From Gyrodactylus bullatarudis (taxonomy: Eukaryota > Platyhelminthes > Monogenea > Gyrodactylidea > Gyrodactylidae), in assembly GCA_012064415.1 (NCBI GenBank), contig SSNU01000090.1, forward strand, positions 62,001-126,000: 64,000 nt of DNA, given 5' to 3'. A program made the position numbers and the translations under genes. Below the pieces are notes generated by a model. It made no database searches. It was given only the letters and a program-made list of their open reading frames with translations, and was not told where the DNA came from. Of this stretch, positions 1 through 12,068 are shown one piece after another; position 1 is the first letter of the stretch, and every line of letters begins with the position of its first letter.

Positions 1-646
1 TTATTATATTGACTAATTCAAGATATGACTTGAAATTTGCACTCATACATTATAGATAAACCTTATTTATGGACTAAATAATAATAATATTTTGTAATAT
101 GCCATAAATATGCTTTGGAATATGATTTAAATGACAAGTCATAAGAGTCTAAGATCTATTCCGTGTACAAATAAAATGGCCTAACAAATTTAAATCTTCT
201 ATGACCATGAATCATATATTTATCACTTGTTTTTTTCATGCTGAGTCTTAATTTAGATAATAACTAGAATGAAGAAAATTTAACAAGCATTTTGAAAATG
301 TTCTTTCCACATCTACTACAGCCTATCAAAGAATTGCATATTGTTCAGAACCTATTTCATACATAATATTTTTTTGTTAGACAATGTATTTATTGATATA
401 TAAAAAAATAAATATAAAGACTCTGTACATAATATCCTTGTGAATGACAAAATATGAAATAAGGCATCTGGTTTATTTGGCAATGTACAATTAAAATTGA
501 AAAATAAAAGCTTGTAAATCTGTAAGAAATTCATTAATCATCTGGTTTATGAAGATGAGAATAGAGAAGGGAAATGGAATAATCTAATAATTTGGATCTA
601 ATGTGAGACATTACTAATTTTAGACTAGTAAGGTTCTGACAGTCAG
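1..646. other. AT-rich non-coding stretch
   Basis: No supported gene. Open frames here are short, low-complexity and AT-driven. It lies downstream of the predicted last exon of the secreted-protein gene and may hold its 3' UTR. Confidence 0.4.
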
Positions 647-3600
647 CTAAATCGAATTTTGTGTAAATAGAGTTAAAAGCAGACAAAAAAAATTAGAGTT
701 AAATTTATCATTACGGAGATTATAGCTACTTTGAGCTGGGGAATAAGTTTCCGGGAATTTTTCCACTGAGAATGCATATCTGCGAACCCAGAGTGGTTGA
801 AGCCCTGAGACGGAAATAAGTGCATTATAAGAGTCGAGGTGAGGGTAAATAGAATGTAAAAATCTATATTTGATCCTTTCTATTTCCAAACACTGAGAGT
901 TATTAAAAAGGCTGATTATATAAAAAGGTAGAGACAATAAAAGAGTAAAATGATTCAATTACATACTTTGGTAAAGGAAAAGGCTTACTCAGACATAGTT
1001 GCTAAAGTGAGAATTCTTATCAAGTAAAAGAGCAAGGAAAAAATCGCAAATTTATCTCGGTTACTAGCAATGTTTAAATTTTTTATATTTTTCTAATAAG
1101 AAAAAGAAAACAAGCAACATATCAAAAATCGCTAATCTACTTCCCTGGTGATAACTTATAAATGGCTTTAAAAAATAATGGCTCAGTGATTTATTTGTTT
1201 TTTTTTCTTCTAAACAATCATTTTATGAGTTCTGAAAATAAAATTCTTTAGGTAACTCTAAAAACAAAATAACTACAGCCACTTTAATTTTCAATCTAAG
1301 AAAATAACATTTATGAATAGTAAATAAAGAATCTTAACCACTTCGAACCCATAAGAAACCAGAGATTGCCTAAAGTAGTTGATGAACAGCCTCTCGGATC
1401 GAAGTGGTTAATATTGATAGTTAATTTTTTTACTTAATTTAAAATCTTTACCCTGTTAAAATTATCAATCTATGCAGATCTTTTACTTCCATATGAAATA
1501 AATTATTTCAAATAATTCAAGTCATTCGTATCTTCGTTTTTTAGAATTTCATTAAAATATAACTCCGATATTCACAAAAAATCTATAAACTATTTGTAGG
1601 GAAATATCACTGTATTCAAATAATGGGTTAATTCCAAAAGTAGCCCCAAAGTGGGAATAATCCTACAACTAACCCCATTCTAAATTTTTTTTCTCAGATC
1701 TAACCCCATCGTAATTCAGTCAACTTTTTTGAAATATCTGTCTCAAATTACTCTCAGCTAATAAAATGCATCGTTAGCAGCTTCCATTTACAAAATGGAC
1801 TCAGTAAAAAGAGCATATTCTGAATCGATTAACCTCTGCGATCTCGACGATCTGGAAGAGCAATACTTGTTTGAGCTTGAAGCAAAGAAGATAAGAGGCC
1901 GACCACGTAAATTAAGAATGAGATAAATTTTCAATATTTTTATGGAGAAATATGAGCAATGTATTTTCAATTGTTAATTGAGATGATAAACAAATAATAT
2001 TTAAAAAAAATTCAAATTTTCAGAATTCGATGTACTGAATTATGATGGTGTTAATTTTGGAAAAATTTGGGGCTAAATCTGTGAAAAACTTCTAGAACGG
2101 GGCTAGATTTAGGATTATTCCCATTTTTAGACTTTTTTGAGTCATTTGAAAATTCTTGGGGCTACTTTTGGAACTAACCATTAAAAATTATTATGTTTAT
2201 ACTTTGTAGTAGATATGTGATTTGCATTAACAATGTCAATGCAAGTGTTTCAAGAATTTTCCAATTTCATCAAACAAATAATTATAATCCAGGATTAGAG
2301 ATTGATAAGACCTGGCGAAATATATATTTTTCTAAATGAAAATTCTTTCTTATACTAACGATGATAATGACTAAATTTTCAAATTAATAGAAATCTGTTT
2401 TTGTGTACAACATTTTAGTATTGTATTAGTTTTTGAAAATAATTAATTCTCACTTACTAATTCACAGGCATTTTTTGTTTTATCACACAACTCTCCAGTA
2501 GCATTTTGATGGCACTCACAGAAATATTCTCGATAGATGCTCTGATACAAAGATTTTGAATGACTCTCCATAGTTTGATCTGGTATGCTCATAGAGGCTG
2601 TGTCAATACAACGTTTTGTATTTTCTCTGTGACACTTGTTCATCTCCAGATCAAGGCATGGTCTATGTTTAACGCATGACATTGTTGAATTATTCCAGAC
2701 GAAACCCTATAGTGTTGAATCTCAAAGTTAGTCATTCATTTTATAGTGTTAAATGGACATCTTTACCTTGCTACATCTACACATGTAATTATTTTCATGA
2801 AATTTTTCCGCTATTGGAATACAATTGAAATAAGATGCAACATTGAATAGAGAACCAGAACGAATAATTGGCTTTTTATGCTGAAGCTTGACAGTGTTGG
2901 GATCTTTGTCGCAAGGATTACTCCTGGCATTACAGGCGTTTGGACAAAATGGATTAAAGTTCACTTGAGGAATATCCTTTTCCCTGAGAGCTTTGTTAAT
3001 CTTTTGCCAAGCATGATTACAATAAAGATACCAAAATAAGTCTAAAAACAAAATCAATTTCTTAAAATGTATGGCTACGTACGTATTAAAATAATGCATA
3101 ATTATCGCATGGTATTTCATTCAGACTCCCCATCCACCATTTTAGAAGTAGAGAGAAAAATCAAAACGATCGATAGAAATTGAGGAAAATTTTAATGCGT
3201 ATTAAAGAATTTTGGTAAAATGGGATTTATGAGTATCACAACAACAGTATTTTTGAATGAAATCGCCGAAAATAAGAGTTTTTTTCAACTTTCAAAATCT
3301 TTATCTACGTTTATTTCTTTTGGTGTCATCGAGGGTACATGATAAAACAGTTTTAACAGTTTTTCCCTAAAGCTAACCGAATTTGACTTTAATGTAAAAA
3401 TTAGTTATGAAAATCATTTTCTTTAGGATGGTAAAAAAGAATTCAACTTACAACTTTTATCTTCTTTCTCCATATTCGTTGGAATCATATCCAATGAGAA
3501 ACTATCAAAAGGATACTCCCTGGTTAATATTTTATCCTTTGAATTATATTCTTCGATGAAGATGTCAGCATTTCTCTCAAATTTATCCACTAAATCTTTC

Positions 3601-3920
3601 GAGATCATCTGGAAGGAATCAGTGCTCCTTGTATAGAAATTTATCTTTTCAGGTTTCCGATCAATTATCGATTGTTCATAGCCATTCGTTCTCATGGGAT
3701 AAGGTTCAGGGCATTCATTTACAAAATTGTGCTCAGTAAGATAACTCGGGGAGGCATAATGCTGTTTGAATCTCGTTAGAAATATTTGCGAATAAATCTC
3801 TTTGGTGAAACCACGATAGACATTTGGATATCTATCTGATATTTCAGTTACCAGATCAAACTCTTTTGATAAAATAAGCCAGGTAAAAATGAAAAAACAT
3901 GTAAAAATAATTTCCTTCAT
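647..3920 (-). CDS. Secreted cysteine-rich / EGF-like protein (unrecognised family)
   Basis: I do not recognise the family. Exons on the minus strand are 3920-3452, 3041-2767 and 2706-2458, with a weaker fourth at 892-647. Phases 1, 0 and 0 are kept, giving about 412 residues. The protein opens with a signal peptide (MKEIIFTCFFIFTWLILS). Exon 2 has a cysteine cluster (FCPNACNARSNPC). Exons 2 and 3 together end in an EGF-like pattern (YMCRCSKGF, YFCECHQNATGELC), so an extracellular role is inferred. The donor after exon 3 is a strong GTAAGT, so at least one more exon must follow. The 892-647 exon has an acceptor (AACTCTCAG) in the right phase but no recognisable domain, and the intron before it contains the MULE-type element. 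The start codon lies 260 bp downstream of the channel stop codon; the signal peptide argues for a separate gene. Confidence 0.55.
1338..1407. mobile_element. 70-bp miniature element flanked by TTAA
   Basis: A near-palindromic pair, CCACTTCGA and TCGAAGTGG, encloses about 50 bp and is flanked on both sides by TTAA (1334-1337 and 1408-1411). TTAA duplications are the hallmark of piggyBac-type transposition. A related end (TTAACCCTTTCGATCCCATA) occurs alone near 63509. No coding content. The family assignment is inference from the TTAA and the short inverted ends. Confidence 0.4.
1625..2180. mobile_element. MULE-type non-autonomous TIR element
   Basis: The inverted ends share GTTAATTCCAAAAGTAGCCC (left) and its near complement (right, GGGGCTACTTTTGGAACTAAC). 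Inner blocks such as GGGAATAATCC also match inverted, so the terminal repeats exceed 60 bp, with an about 20-bp insertion in the right arm. The 12-bp tip TTAATTCCAAAA is the same as that of the MULE relic at 35795-36509. A clean target duplication was not found. It sits in an intron or the 3' region of the secreted-protein gene. Confidence 0.6.
1795..1926 (+). pseudogene. MULE transposase C-terminal remnant with AT-hook
   Basis: A 43-codon ATG-to-stop frame inside the TIR element. It ends with a basic AT-hook core (KKIRGRPRKLRMR) preceded by an acidic stretch (INLCDLDDLEEQYLFELE). The layout matches the C-terminal end of the decayed transposase at 35818-36408 (MLCDVENLNKSELEG, then RERPCKIS). 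I therefore read it as the surviving 3' end of a MULE transposase. AT-hooks bind the minor groove of AT-rich DNA. Whether this short frame is expressed is unknown. Confidence 0.5.
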
Positions 3921-4182
3921 TTATTTTACTTGTACTGTTATTCTCTTTCAATGATATTTGTACAAAATATTGGTATCAATGATTTTTTTATCCTTTTCAA
4001 ATAAAATATCTCAATGAACGTAAATTAATGGATAACCAAGAAAAGAATAAGAAGTCTTTATTACAAAGATTATTCTATTCACCTTTTGGCTGGGGTTGTG
4101 TAAAAATTATAAAATTGAAAAGAGTCAAGACAATAGTTCAAGTTAAATACAGGTTAAAGTTCTGAACCAGTCTGGCGAGAAA

Positions 4183-7100
4183 CTATTCAATTCTCAATTT
4201 CATCCTGAGTAAATCATCATGAGTATCACTGGACTTGGAGGTGTCCTTACTCCAAGAAAGTGATCCGGCACTTAACCGACGATTAACTGAATCCCTACCA
4301 CTCTCAAAAGTGAACCGATTCTTTTGGTGGCCGTGGTGATGATGATGGCGATGCTTTTCACTTTTATGTGAGTGCATTGATGTCACAGTTGACCTCCGTT
4401 GACTTTTACCTCTTTTTCTTCTATTCTTTATTTTATCCTTCAATTGACTGTAGCCCTGTAGGATAAATGTATCAAAGTTTTTCACACCAAAAACAATACA
4501 GAATAATAATTCAAACATTCCAATTATTGAGAGTCCAGAAAGAAAGTAACAAAAGCATCCGACAATGGCCGGAAATTCCTGATCACTGAATATATATTCA
4601 GTGATTAAATTCTCTGCAAAAATACCTGAAATAAAAAATAAAAATTAATTAAAATTCAACCCGATCTGATTCAGCTTATACGTGAAAAATTTAGTTTTCT
4701 TGAACAAAAATTTCAGCAATTAGTTTAGCATTGAAAATTTAGTTACTTGAGAATATTTTTATATGCATCGACTCAGCCCCGGTGGAATTAAACGGCTCAT
4801 TTAATGTAATTCCATTAACCTTTGTCATACTGGTACTCTTTGTAGTCGAATAATCTGAGTAGACAATTGAATCCATAATTTGCTCCAACGTTTCACACTG
4901 TGGCGGACATATTTTTCCTTTCCTCTTGAATGGCTCAAAGCCATGATACACCTCTTGTGTGTGGCCAATATCTGAGACTTTTTCTCGAATCTATTCATGT
5001 TCATATATAATATATAATATCAAGAATTAATCAATCAATGATAAAGATTCAATTTTTAGCAGCCCTTTAATTTGACCATATATGTATCTTAGAAAAATGA
5101 AGGGGTTCACTCATACAACTTCCAACAACTTTTAACAAAAGTTAAAAGAATCCATCTGGCAGAGAAACTTTGGAAATGATTATTAATGTCGTGAGAGCAG
5201 TGAGTTGATGCATATTTTTAAGGATTTTAAATATTTATTTAAAATAATGTATTTCTACTTACATTATCATCGTTCATTGTGAGAAATTTCATTTCACACG
5301 ATCTTCTGTTTTCCTTGCAATACCTTGGCTTTCCAACTAGGATGACTAAAAAGACGGGAACATAGATTTCCTCGGAGAAACATCGGCATTCCTTCGCGAT
5401 AAGATATTGTCGGTACATGTGAAGACAAGACGTTTTTGTATACCTCAAACGGATGTGATGTATCTCCTGGAAACTACTCTTCTTATATGGCAGGAGCCAG
5501 GTTATAAACTTGTCGGAGTCAATGCATTTTTCATTCTTTATCTTGATTAGTCGTTGATGGGATTTCATTTCAACCTTTTCACCGAGTTTTACGTTAAATC
5601 TTATAAAATTATTTCCCTGTATCTTGGGCATTACTGGGAAATCACTGTAGGTATCACTTGTCGTGGGATTACCAACAAAGATCTTAATTTCCCTTTCCAG
5701 CTGTAATTGAAAAAGTCCTCTATTTTTTGGAGAAATAATTCTAATTCGCTTCTGAACTCACTGTACTTCCAGCACGTCCGAATTTCATAAAATTTGTCAT
5801 ATCCAACTAAAAAGACTCTTAGAAATTAATCACCTACATCTTTACCCTCGGATCTGGTACAAATCTTGATCTCCCACTTGTAGTAATTTGAAAATTTCGT
5901 ATCCAACAGAATTGTATTACTTGGTTGTAACTGCAAAAATATAAGTATACTAACGGTAGTTATTATTGTTTATTGCATTAAAATTATCAAAATTGCCCAG
6001 CACCCACGCTCACAGAGTTCACTTAAATTACGCATTCTACCTTCAAAAGAACTTCTTTCAATCTGTCTTAAGTGATAATTTTAACTGAAAGATACTACTC
6101 GCTAGGAAGGAAATTCATTGAGCTTTAAAATCCCAAAGTTTCTTAAGGAAACGGGATTTTTTGTAGTCAAAATGTAGTCAAATAAAAAAATATTTAGAAC
6201 ATTTTCTGAATACCTATTGCCAAAGGTATTAATAAAATAACTTTCAATCGTAAAACAATAGCTGTAGATTTCAAATCTTTATGCAATCGCCTACTCGATA
6301 TCTCTCATGGTTTAGAAGATAACTAGTTTTAGTTCCAAAAATGATATGTCGGCTTTCGAAAAAGAATTCACATTCGGAATCAAAAAATAATATGGGATAT
6401 GAAGGATAAATTTTAACATGCTTTGAAATATGTAACTTGTTTATGACTTTCCCAATACAAGAGTGTGGCTACCTAGACCTGCTAATTGTATAAAGAAAGT
6501 TAATTGAAAAACTTGAATCGAGTCTCAAATGTTGCTCTTATCTGTGAACAAGATGAAAGATCAGGAGAGTCCTAAAAATAGGAGTAATCTAAATCTGATG
6601 ATGCTCACAATGTAACACATCTTAGAATTATGCCAGGGAATTTCAAACATGCCGATTTTTGCTGTCAGCAAGGATGACGGAAAATTCGATGTTCTAGGCC
6701 TTGGATCAGAAAAGTTTGGCAAATTTGGCATTATTCCAAGAGGATTGTCCTTTTGGTATGCATGAAAGTTCAGATTTTTTATCTTCACATTGCAATCTTC
6801 TCCGGCTATTCTGCAGTCAATCAAAAGATGAGGCCATTCATCTATACTGAAATACAAGGAGATCACATCTTGAGTCGGTTCAAGCTCCTTAATTTTTGAT
6901 GAAAAATCAATGTCTTTTAATTCCTAACCAACTACAGAGACCTCCATTCAATTTTTAGCAAGTTTGCTTCTTTTTCGAGTTCTCAGCTGGGAGACTCCTC
7001 TTGATTGACCGTCAGTGTATACATTTAATAGAGTTTACACATTGAACGTAACATTTACAATTTTAGAAAGTTTATGGTCTATATTATTTTTCAATTGCTT

Positions 7101-7703
7101 TAGACTTATTCTAATTTATACTAGAGAATCTCTTTATTCATCGTACTAAGAACACAAAGTATTGAATAATTCAGTCGGTTGCTAAACTCATTAGCCACTC
7201 TAGTCCAAAGAAACTTGAGTTTTTAACTCGTCTTTCTAAGAGTAAAATTCGTTAATGTTTATCAGTGATGAGTCATCAGTCCACCATGACAAAAGCTTTA
7301 CATGTTATTCAATGTATTTTAGTAGGAATAGAACATGAACAGATCAAAAATTTGTCAAAAAATTTATCGCAGTCTCTTGAACTAGGTTGACCAATGAGTT
7401 TCCCAACAGACTGTTGTATAATGATTTAAATACCAACATTCGATTCTCTGGACAAATGATAAGCCTAGGGGAGGTTGACAATCTCGACTGGTAATCATTC
7501 AGAGTGTGAACGTTGTCATTTTCATAATTATAAATCAAATAAAATATTGACATGACTGTCAACATTAAACAGACTACCACAACAATTGATAGGATGAAAC
7601 GCATCTTTTCTGTCTCGGCATTCTTGGAGTCTCTGAAGCCGTGTATTGATATTGAATCGATATAATGACCAAATTTTATCAGGAACTGTGACCACTTTTG
7701 CAT
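4183..7703 (-). CDS. DEG/ENaC family sodium channel subunit
   Basis: An amiloride-sensitive-type cation channel subunit of the plasma membrane. Exons: about 7703-7383, 6923-6609, 5930-5838, 5806-5762, 5700-5263, 4990-4747 and 4625-4183, roughly 640 residues. The N-terminal motif SISIHGF precedes TM1 (MRFILSIVVVVCLMLTVMSI). The extracellular loop carries family landmarks: STSPRLIICPEN after TM1, LLIDCRIAGEDC, YTKTSCLHMYRQ with CRCF, and GKICPPQCETLEQ. TM2 reads FCYFLSGLSIIGMFELLF. The tail is basic with a histidine run near HRHHHHHGH. The intron at 5807-5837 is only 31 nt. The start is the first in-frame ATG; a 5' exon upstream remains possible because an acceptor-like TTTAG sits at about 7746. 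The exon 1 donor is weak and its position uncertain. Ligand or mechanical gating cannot be told from sequence. Confidence 0.85.
6175..6400. repeat. Interspersed repeat shared with about 60530-60740
   Basis: The stretch holds AAAACAATAGCTGTAGATTT, which recurs in inverse orientation at about 60620-60645, with looser similarity on both sides. It lies in the channel intron 5931-6608. No coding capacity. Confidence 0.4.
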
Positions 7704-7861
7704 ATAACGCTTATGTCCTGTTAGTAGTTCTGAACGAGAGCTTGTATCTAAATTCAAGTAAAGAAAATTTCCAATATTTTAAATCAGATCAGGTCAATTT
7801 TCAATGTTTCAAATTCAGAGGAATTTGACTGTATCCATGCGAGTTTCATAGTCAACATAGC

Positions 7862-8040
7862 CAGCTGATATGAAATTGGGAATCTATGATCTTTACAAGA
7901 AACTCAATTTTGATTTGATCTACCTTCTCACTTTGGAATCAATCATAATAACCAGCTCAGAGTTCATTTGGGCCCAAATCAAGGTTGAAAATTTTCATTT
8001 TGTAAAAATCCTAGATTCCCAACTTTCATCTGATTCGTGA
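7862..8040. repeat. Small foldback repeat (GATATGAA..TGGGAATCTA family)
   Basis: The left end GATATGAAATTGGGAATCTA faces a right end TAGATTCCCAACTTTCATC in inverted orientation. The same terminal sequence opens or closes the palindromes at 38795-39485 and 43554-44290 and single ends near 14480 and 36650. It occupies the spacer between the lysine-rich gene and the channel gene. Confidence 0.55.
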
Positions 8041-8086
8041 AAATTACAAATCAAAATAATTAGGATTTTAATAAAATTTGACACAG

Positions 8087-9145
8087 CTACGTATGTCTCT
8101 CACTTAAATCCTTGAGTAATTTGACAGTCATCTTTTTATCAAAATTCTTTTCAGGATGGAGAACAGGTGCCTCAGTAATGGTGATAATATTCTTGGTATC
8201 TTTGGCACTGTCTGTTTCGATTGTCACATTAATTTCTGTATCGTCTTTCTCAACTTCCCTCTTCACATTGTTGTCAGCTTTATTTTTCATTGAGCTCTCC
8301 GATGCCACCTCTGGGCTATCATTTGACTTCCTCCTCTTCTTAGCCTCTCCGTCATCCTTAGATAAACCTGGACCTTTTTTCTCTTTACCAAGTTCTTTTT
8401 CCTCATTCAGGCCAAGTAAAGTCTTTGGCTGTTTTTCACTTGTTACTCCATGTATATTATCCACCATGTTTTTAGGATTCTTTGAGCCGTCTCTAGTTTT
8501 TAGGGGATCTTTTGGTCTATCTTTCTTCGTTTCCTGAGTGTGATCTCTCTTGTTTGATTTTTTCGGAGTTTTTATTCCATTTTTATTTCTATCCTTTCCC
8601 TTGTTAGGCTTTGGCTCATAAGAATGTTTCCTATGCTTTGGAGGTTTTGATAGCTTAGATTCATTCGTAACTAAGGATTGATCTCTACTCCCGTGCCTTT
8701 CTGGAGTCCTTGAAGGTTTAGTTTCATTCGTAACTAAGAACTGATCTCTACTCCTGTGCTTTTCTGGGCCTCTTGGTGGTTTCGATCTGTTATCAGTAAT
8801 AGAATTAGCTCTGTTCTTTCTAGGACTCTTGGGTGGCTTTGAATCGTTCTCTGTTTGAGAGACATCTCTACTGATTGGTTTTTTATCTTGTTTCTCGGCT
8901 ACCAATGAGACATCAAAAATTTTCGAGTCATTCATAGAGTTTAGTCCATCTATCTGCCTAACTTTGGAAATTATTTCTCTATGTGATTCGTCGAGTATAA
9001 TCGAATCCTGATAGGTTTTTGAGTCATCAAAAATCTTTCCTTTATCAAGATTTGCCCTTTGCAATTCTAATTCCTCTTTAGCCTTGTCCTTAGCCCTTTT
9101 TTCAGTTTCTTTCTTCTCCTTGCTTTTTCTTTTCTTCTGCTCCAT
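8087..9145 (-). CDS. Lysine-rich, intrinsically disordered protein (352 aa)
   Basis: A single uninterrupted frame from ATG to TAG; no family recognised. The first 30 residues are a charged helix-like stretch (KKRKSKEKKETEKRAKDKAK). Residues about 92-165 hold three imperfect repeats built around SKPP..P.K and RDQ.LVTNE.K (SRDQFLVTNETKPSRTPE, then SRDQSLVTNESKLSKPPK). The remainder is rich in Lys, Asp, Ser and Pro with no membrane segment or cysteine pattern. Such composition suits a nuclear or RNA/chromatin-associated protein, but that is inference. No introns are evident, unlike its neighbours. It lies between ATRIP and the channel gene on the same strand. Confidence 0.55.
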   Translation of the reverse strand: MEQKKRKSKEKKETEKRAKDKAKEELELQRANLDKGKIFDDSKTYQDSIILDESHREIISKVRQIDGLNSMNDSKIFDVSLVAEKQDKKPISRDVSQTENDSKPPKSPRKNRANSITDNRSKPPRGPEKHRSRDQFLVTNETKPSRTPERHGSRDQSLVTNESKLSKPPKHRKHSYEPKPNKGKDRNKNGIKTPKKSNKRDHTQETKKDRPKDPLKTRDGSKNPKNMVDNIHGVTSEKQPKTLLGLNEEKELGKEKKGPGLSKDDGEAKKRRKSNDSPEVASESSMKNKADNNVKREVEKDDTEINVTIETDSAKDTKNIITITEAPVLHPEKNFDKKMTVKLLKDLSERHT

Positions 9146-9486
9146 TCTAAAGTCTTACTTCAGTTCAGATTCACGTTACAAATTTCATTCAAAAGTTATT
9201 TTGCAAAATGTTATTTATCATTGGTTCAAAGTTTCACCGGTGATTTAAATTAATTTTTTCTCTTTCCCGATCTAACTTATTTTCTCGATAACTAAACATG
9301 AAAGAGTTAAAAATGTAATTGATCAACAATCATGCTACACTATAGTAAAGATTACTTGAGAAATAAGGAGTGTTTGTTAAATAACTATTGAATATTGATA
9401 TGTATTCTTTCAAAATAAAAATAAAATTAACTTTATCATGTACAAATTATTTTTATCATTATCAGGGAATTATATAACACTGTTAA

Positions 9487-12068
9487 TCAATTATCAAAGT
9501 CAATGAGAAAATCAATCAGCAAGCCAGGAATGTCCAAAAAGTTGGGCCGGTGTACTTTGATAATTTGTACAAGATCATTGGCCCTCTTGATGGCGTGGAA
9601 GAAGGACGGGAATTTATCTGTCATGAATTGAAATTGTTTCTCTCCATCCATGTCATTCAGATTGCGCATACATCGTGTCCAGGAGGCTAATAGTTTTACT
9701 CGACTTTTGAAAGTACTCTCACCCATACGAGAGTGAAGAGAATTTATTTCAATGGTCAAGATATGAGTCATCTCATCAAGGGGATGAATAATTGATGTTA
9801 TCAAAGTCTCATAGACAACCCTTTTACAGAGACAGTCCTTTGGCCATTTTTTGTCCACACTAGCCAGAGCTCCTTCGTCATCTTCACAGGAGACATTGAC
9901 AAATCTACAGTACTGTAAATAAAATAGAAATTCATTGAGTATGTACAACTGTTTCACAAGAACTTTTTATCTAAACTAACTGCATGTAACAGATTGCTAT
10001 AGGTATCTTGACAACTGAATTCATCACTGGTCAAGTCCTGGCCAATGTGAAGGGGAGGAAGAAATTTCGGCCGAAGATTTTCCAGAGTACTCTTGACAAC
10101 GTTACTAATGAAAATGGTTGGACATAGACACGAGATTATTTTTGGATCAAACTTTTTATTAAATTCATTACTAAGCATCCTACTGAGGACAGTCTGGTTG
10201 AGTTGGGTGGAATTGGCTGCTAACTCTGGATTATCAGTGGATTCTTGACAAAAATTAAAGGATTAGTCTGAGCAAGAACGTACCAGTGATTATTTCCTGA
10301 AATATTTTTGTGAAAATTGGCATCAGGAGGTTGAATTGCTCCTCATCGATCATGGACCAAAATACTTCTCCAGAGTGATAAATTGACATGTCTGAACTGA
10401 GGGTGGATAAAAGGTCCAAGTACGCTGTCAGGTATCTGGCAGATAGGGTGGTCTTTTTTTGAAATTTCTTCTCCAGTAAGGTGTTGGGGAGGAAGCCAAA
10501 ACTTATCAAAGCAATAGGACAGGTTATCTCTTTTAGGGAAATGGAACTTCTGAAAAGGGGTGGATTAAAGATTTCACTTACAAATGGTTGAATATGGACA
10601 TGATACGAATGTTGATCCTCAAGAAATCATGATAGGTCTGATATACAATTATGAATCTTTCTTCCTTCTGGCGTTCTGAGAGACACTGAGCATGCCAGAA
10701 AATTAGGGTTATCTTGTTGAAAAAATCGATAAAAATAGAGACAAGTTCATTCAGGTTATAGGCAGAAGTGAGATCTGATAGACAGGTGTGGCAAGCTTTT
10801 TCAAAGGCCTTCAAGTGTACATTTATCATGCTGATGCGATGAGCAAATAGGCGATCTTTAAGATTATAATGGCAATCTAATTTCAGGGAAGTTGACTTGT
10901 GCAACGAGCCCGAGGAATCTCGGCCCTTGGAGTTATAATCAACAATACTGACAGCCTGGGAAGCTGGAGCTCCAGCAAAAGGATCAAAGTCGTCACCAAA
11001 ATTTTCCTCGATCAGAGTATTTTCTGCTGTGGGCGTTTTTTCCTGTTTCCCACTATCGAGAATATCGAAGCCATCTAGAAATCTCTTTAGACGACAGTCA
11101 CGAACAACACAAATTTCCTCTGCATCCAAATCCTCTGAACTATTCAACAAAGTTGTGTCGAGATTGTCTTCTTTAAAATCATTCAGAGCGTCCTCTAGAT
11201 TACAGATGATGTGGTTTATTAGTCGGGGGCTAACAAGTTTTAAAATTGACAAGAGACTTTCACAAGTTTGCTTCTGTATACAAAAATGACTTATTCCATG
11301 CATATAATCACTTGCCTGACTACCCGTCGAGTTCATATGATAATAACTGAAAATTTCCTTCAAGTAAGATTTGACAAATTCTCTATTCACACTTGCATTA
11401 TTTTGATTATCTGGTAATATATCCTGAATACTTTCTGCAAAATTGTCTGTATTGCAGCCAATCTCTTTATAATTTATGGAATCTGGTATAAAATCTTGTG
11501 GGTTGATCTTACGTCTCTTCATTGGAGTGATAAAACGAGTCTTGGGAACTGCAAGATTTTCATTTGGAGAAAGTGTCTCACAATTAAACAACGAGGTAAG
11601 TTCGGGTTGGTCAAAATCATTTGTGTTTTTGAATTTTAGACGCTCTAATTCTCTTATCGCAGACTTGTAATCTGAATCTTTAAAGTCCAATTGACATTTG
11701 AGAGCATCAACAGTTCTTTTATGATCATTCTTTTGATTATCAAGATCTTTTTCAAGTCTTTTTATTTGTTCATTAAGTTTTTTGAGCTGTTTTTCAGTAG
11801 AGTCCTTATAAATTGAATACTCTCCACACTTTGTTTGAAGTTCTGACTTTAGTTGTGAAATTTGATCATTTGAAGCAATTTCATTTATTTTAGGAAGATG
11901 AGTAGTTGTCCTCCGATTGGGAGCAGCTGAAATGAAATTCTTATCAAGAGAATTAGTTCGAGAAATAGTATTCCTAGGAGGAGGCTTTTTGTTTTTCTGA
12001 ATTACTGCTTTATCGATATCATCGAGAACTTCTTGAGTAAAGACAAAATCATCGTCTTCATCGTCCAT
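9487..12068 (-). CDS. ATRIP: ATR-interacting protein (ATRIP-like)
   Basis: ATRIP brings the checkpoint kinase ATR to RPA-coated single-stranded DNA in the nucleus. Exons 12068-10582, 10549-10284, 10225-9981 and 9912-9487 join in phase to 807 codons, close to the 791 residues of human ATRIP. The N-terminus is acidic (MDDEDDDFVFTQEVLDDIDK), comparable to the RPA70-binding acidic motif FTADDLEELDTLA of vertebrate ATRIP. Residues about 72-150 form a coiled coil rich in Lys/Glu/Leu heptads (EKQLKKLNEQIKRLEKDL), as expected for dimerisation. The rest is helical and poorly conserved, as usual in this family. Intron 1 (10550-10581) is just 32 nt. Assignment rests on domain order, length and the N-terminal motif; no catalytic residues exist to check. 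It shares a 113-bp divergent promoter with MOGS. Confidence 0.7.

Noticed and set aside
2458..7703. One large gene joining the secreted protein and the DEG/ENaC channel
   Set aside because: The channel has its TM2, tail and stop at 4183, and the next frame starts with its own signal peptide at 3920.
8112..8537. Plus-strand 141-codon frame
   Set aside because: It is the antisense shadow of the lysine-rich gene; the hydrophobic reading comes from complementing Lys/Asp codons.
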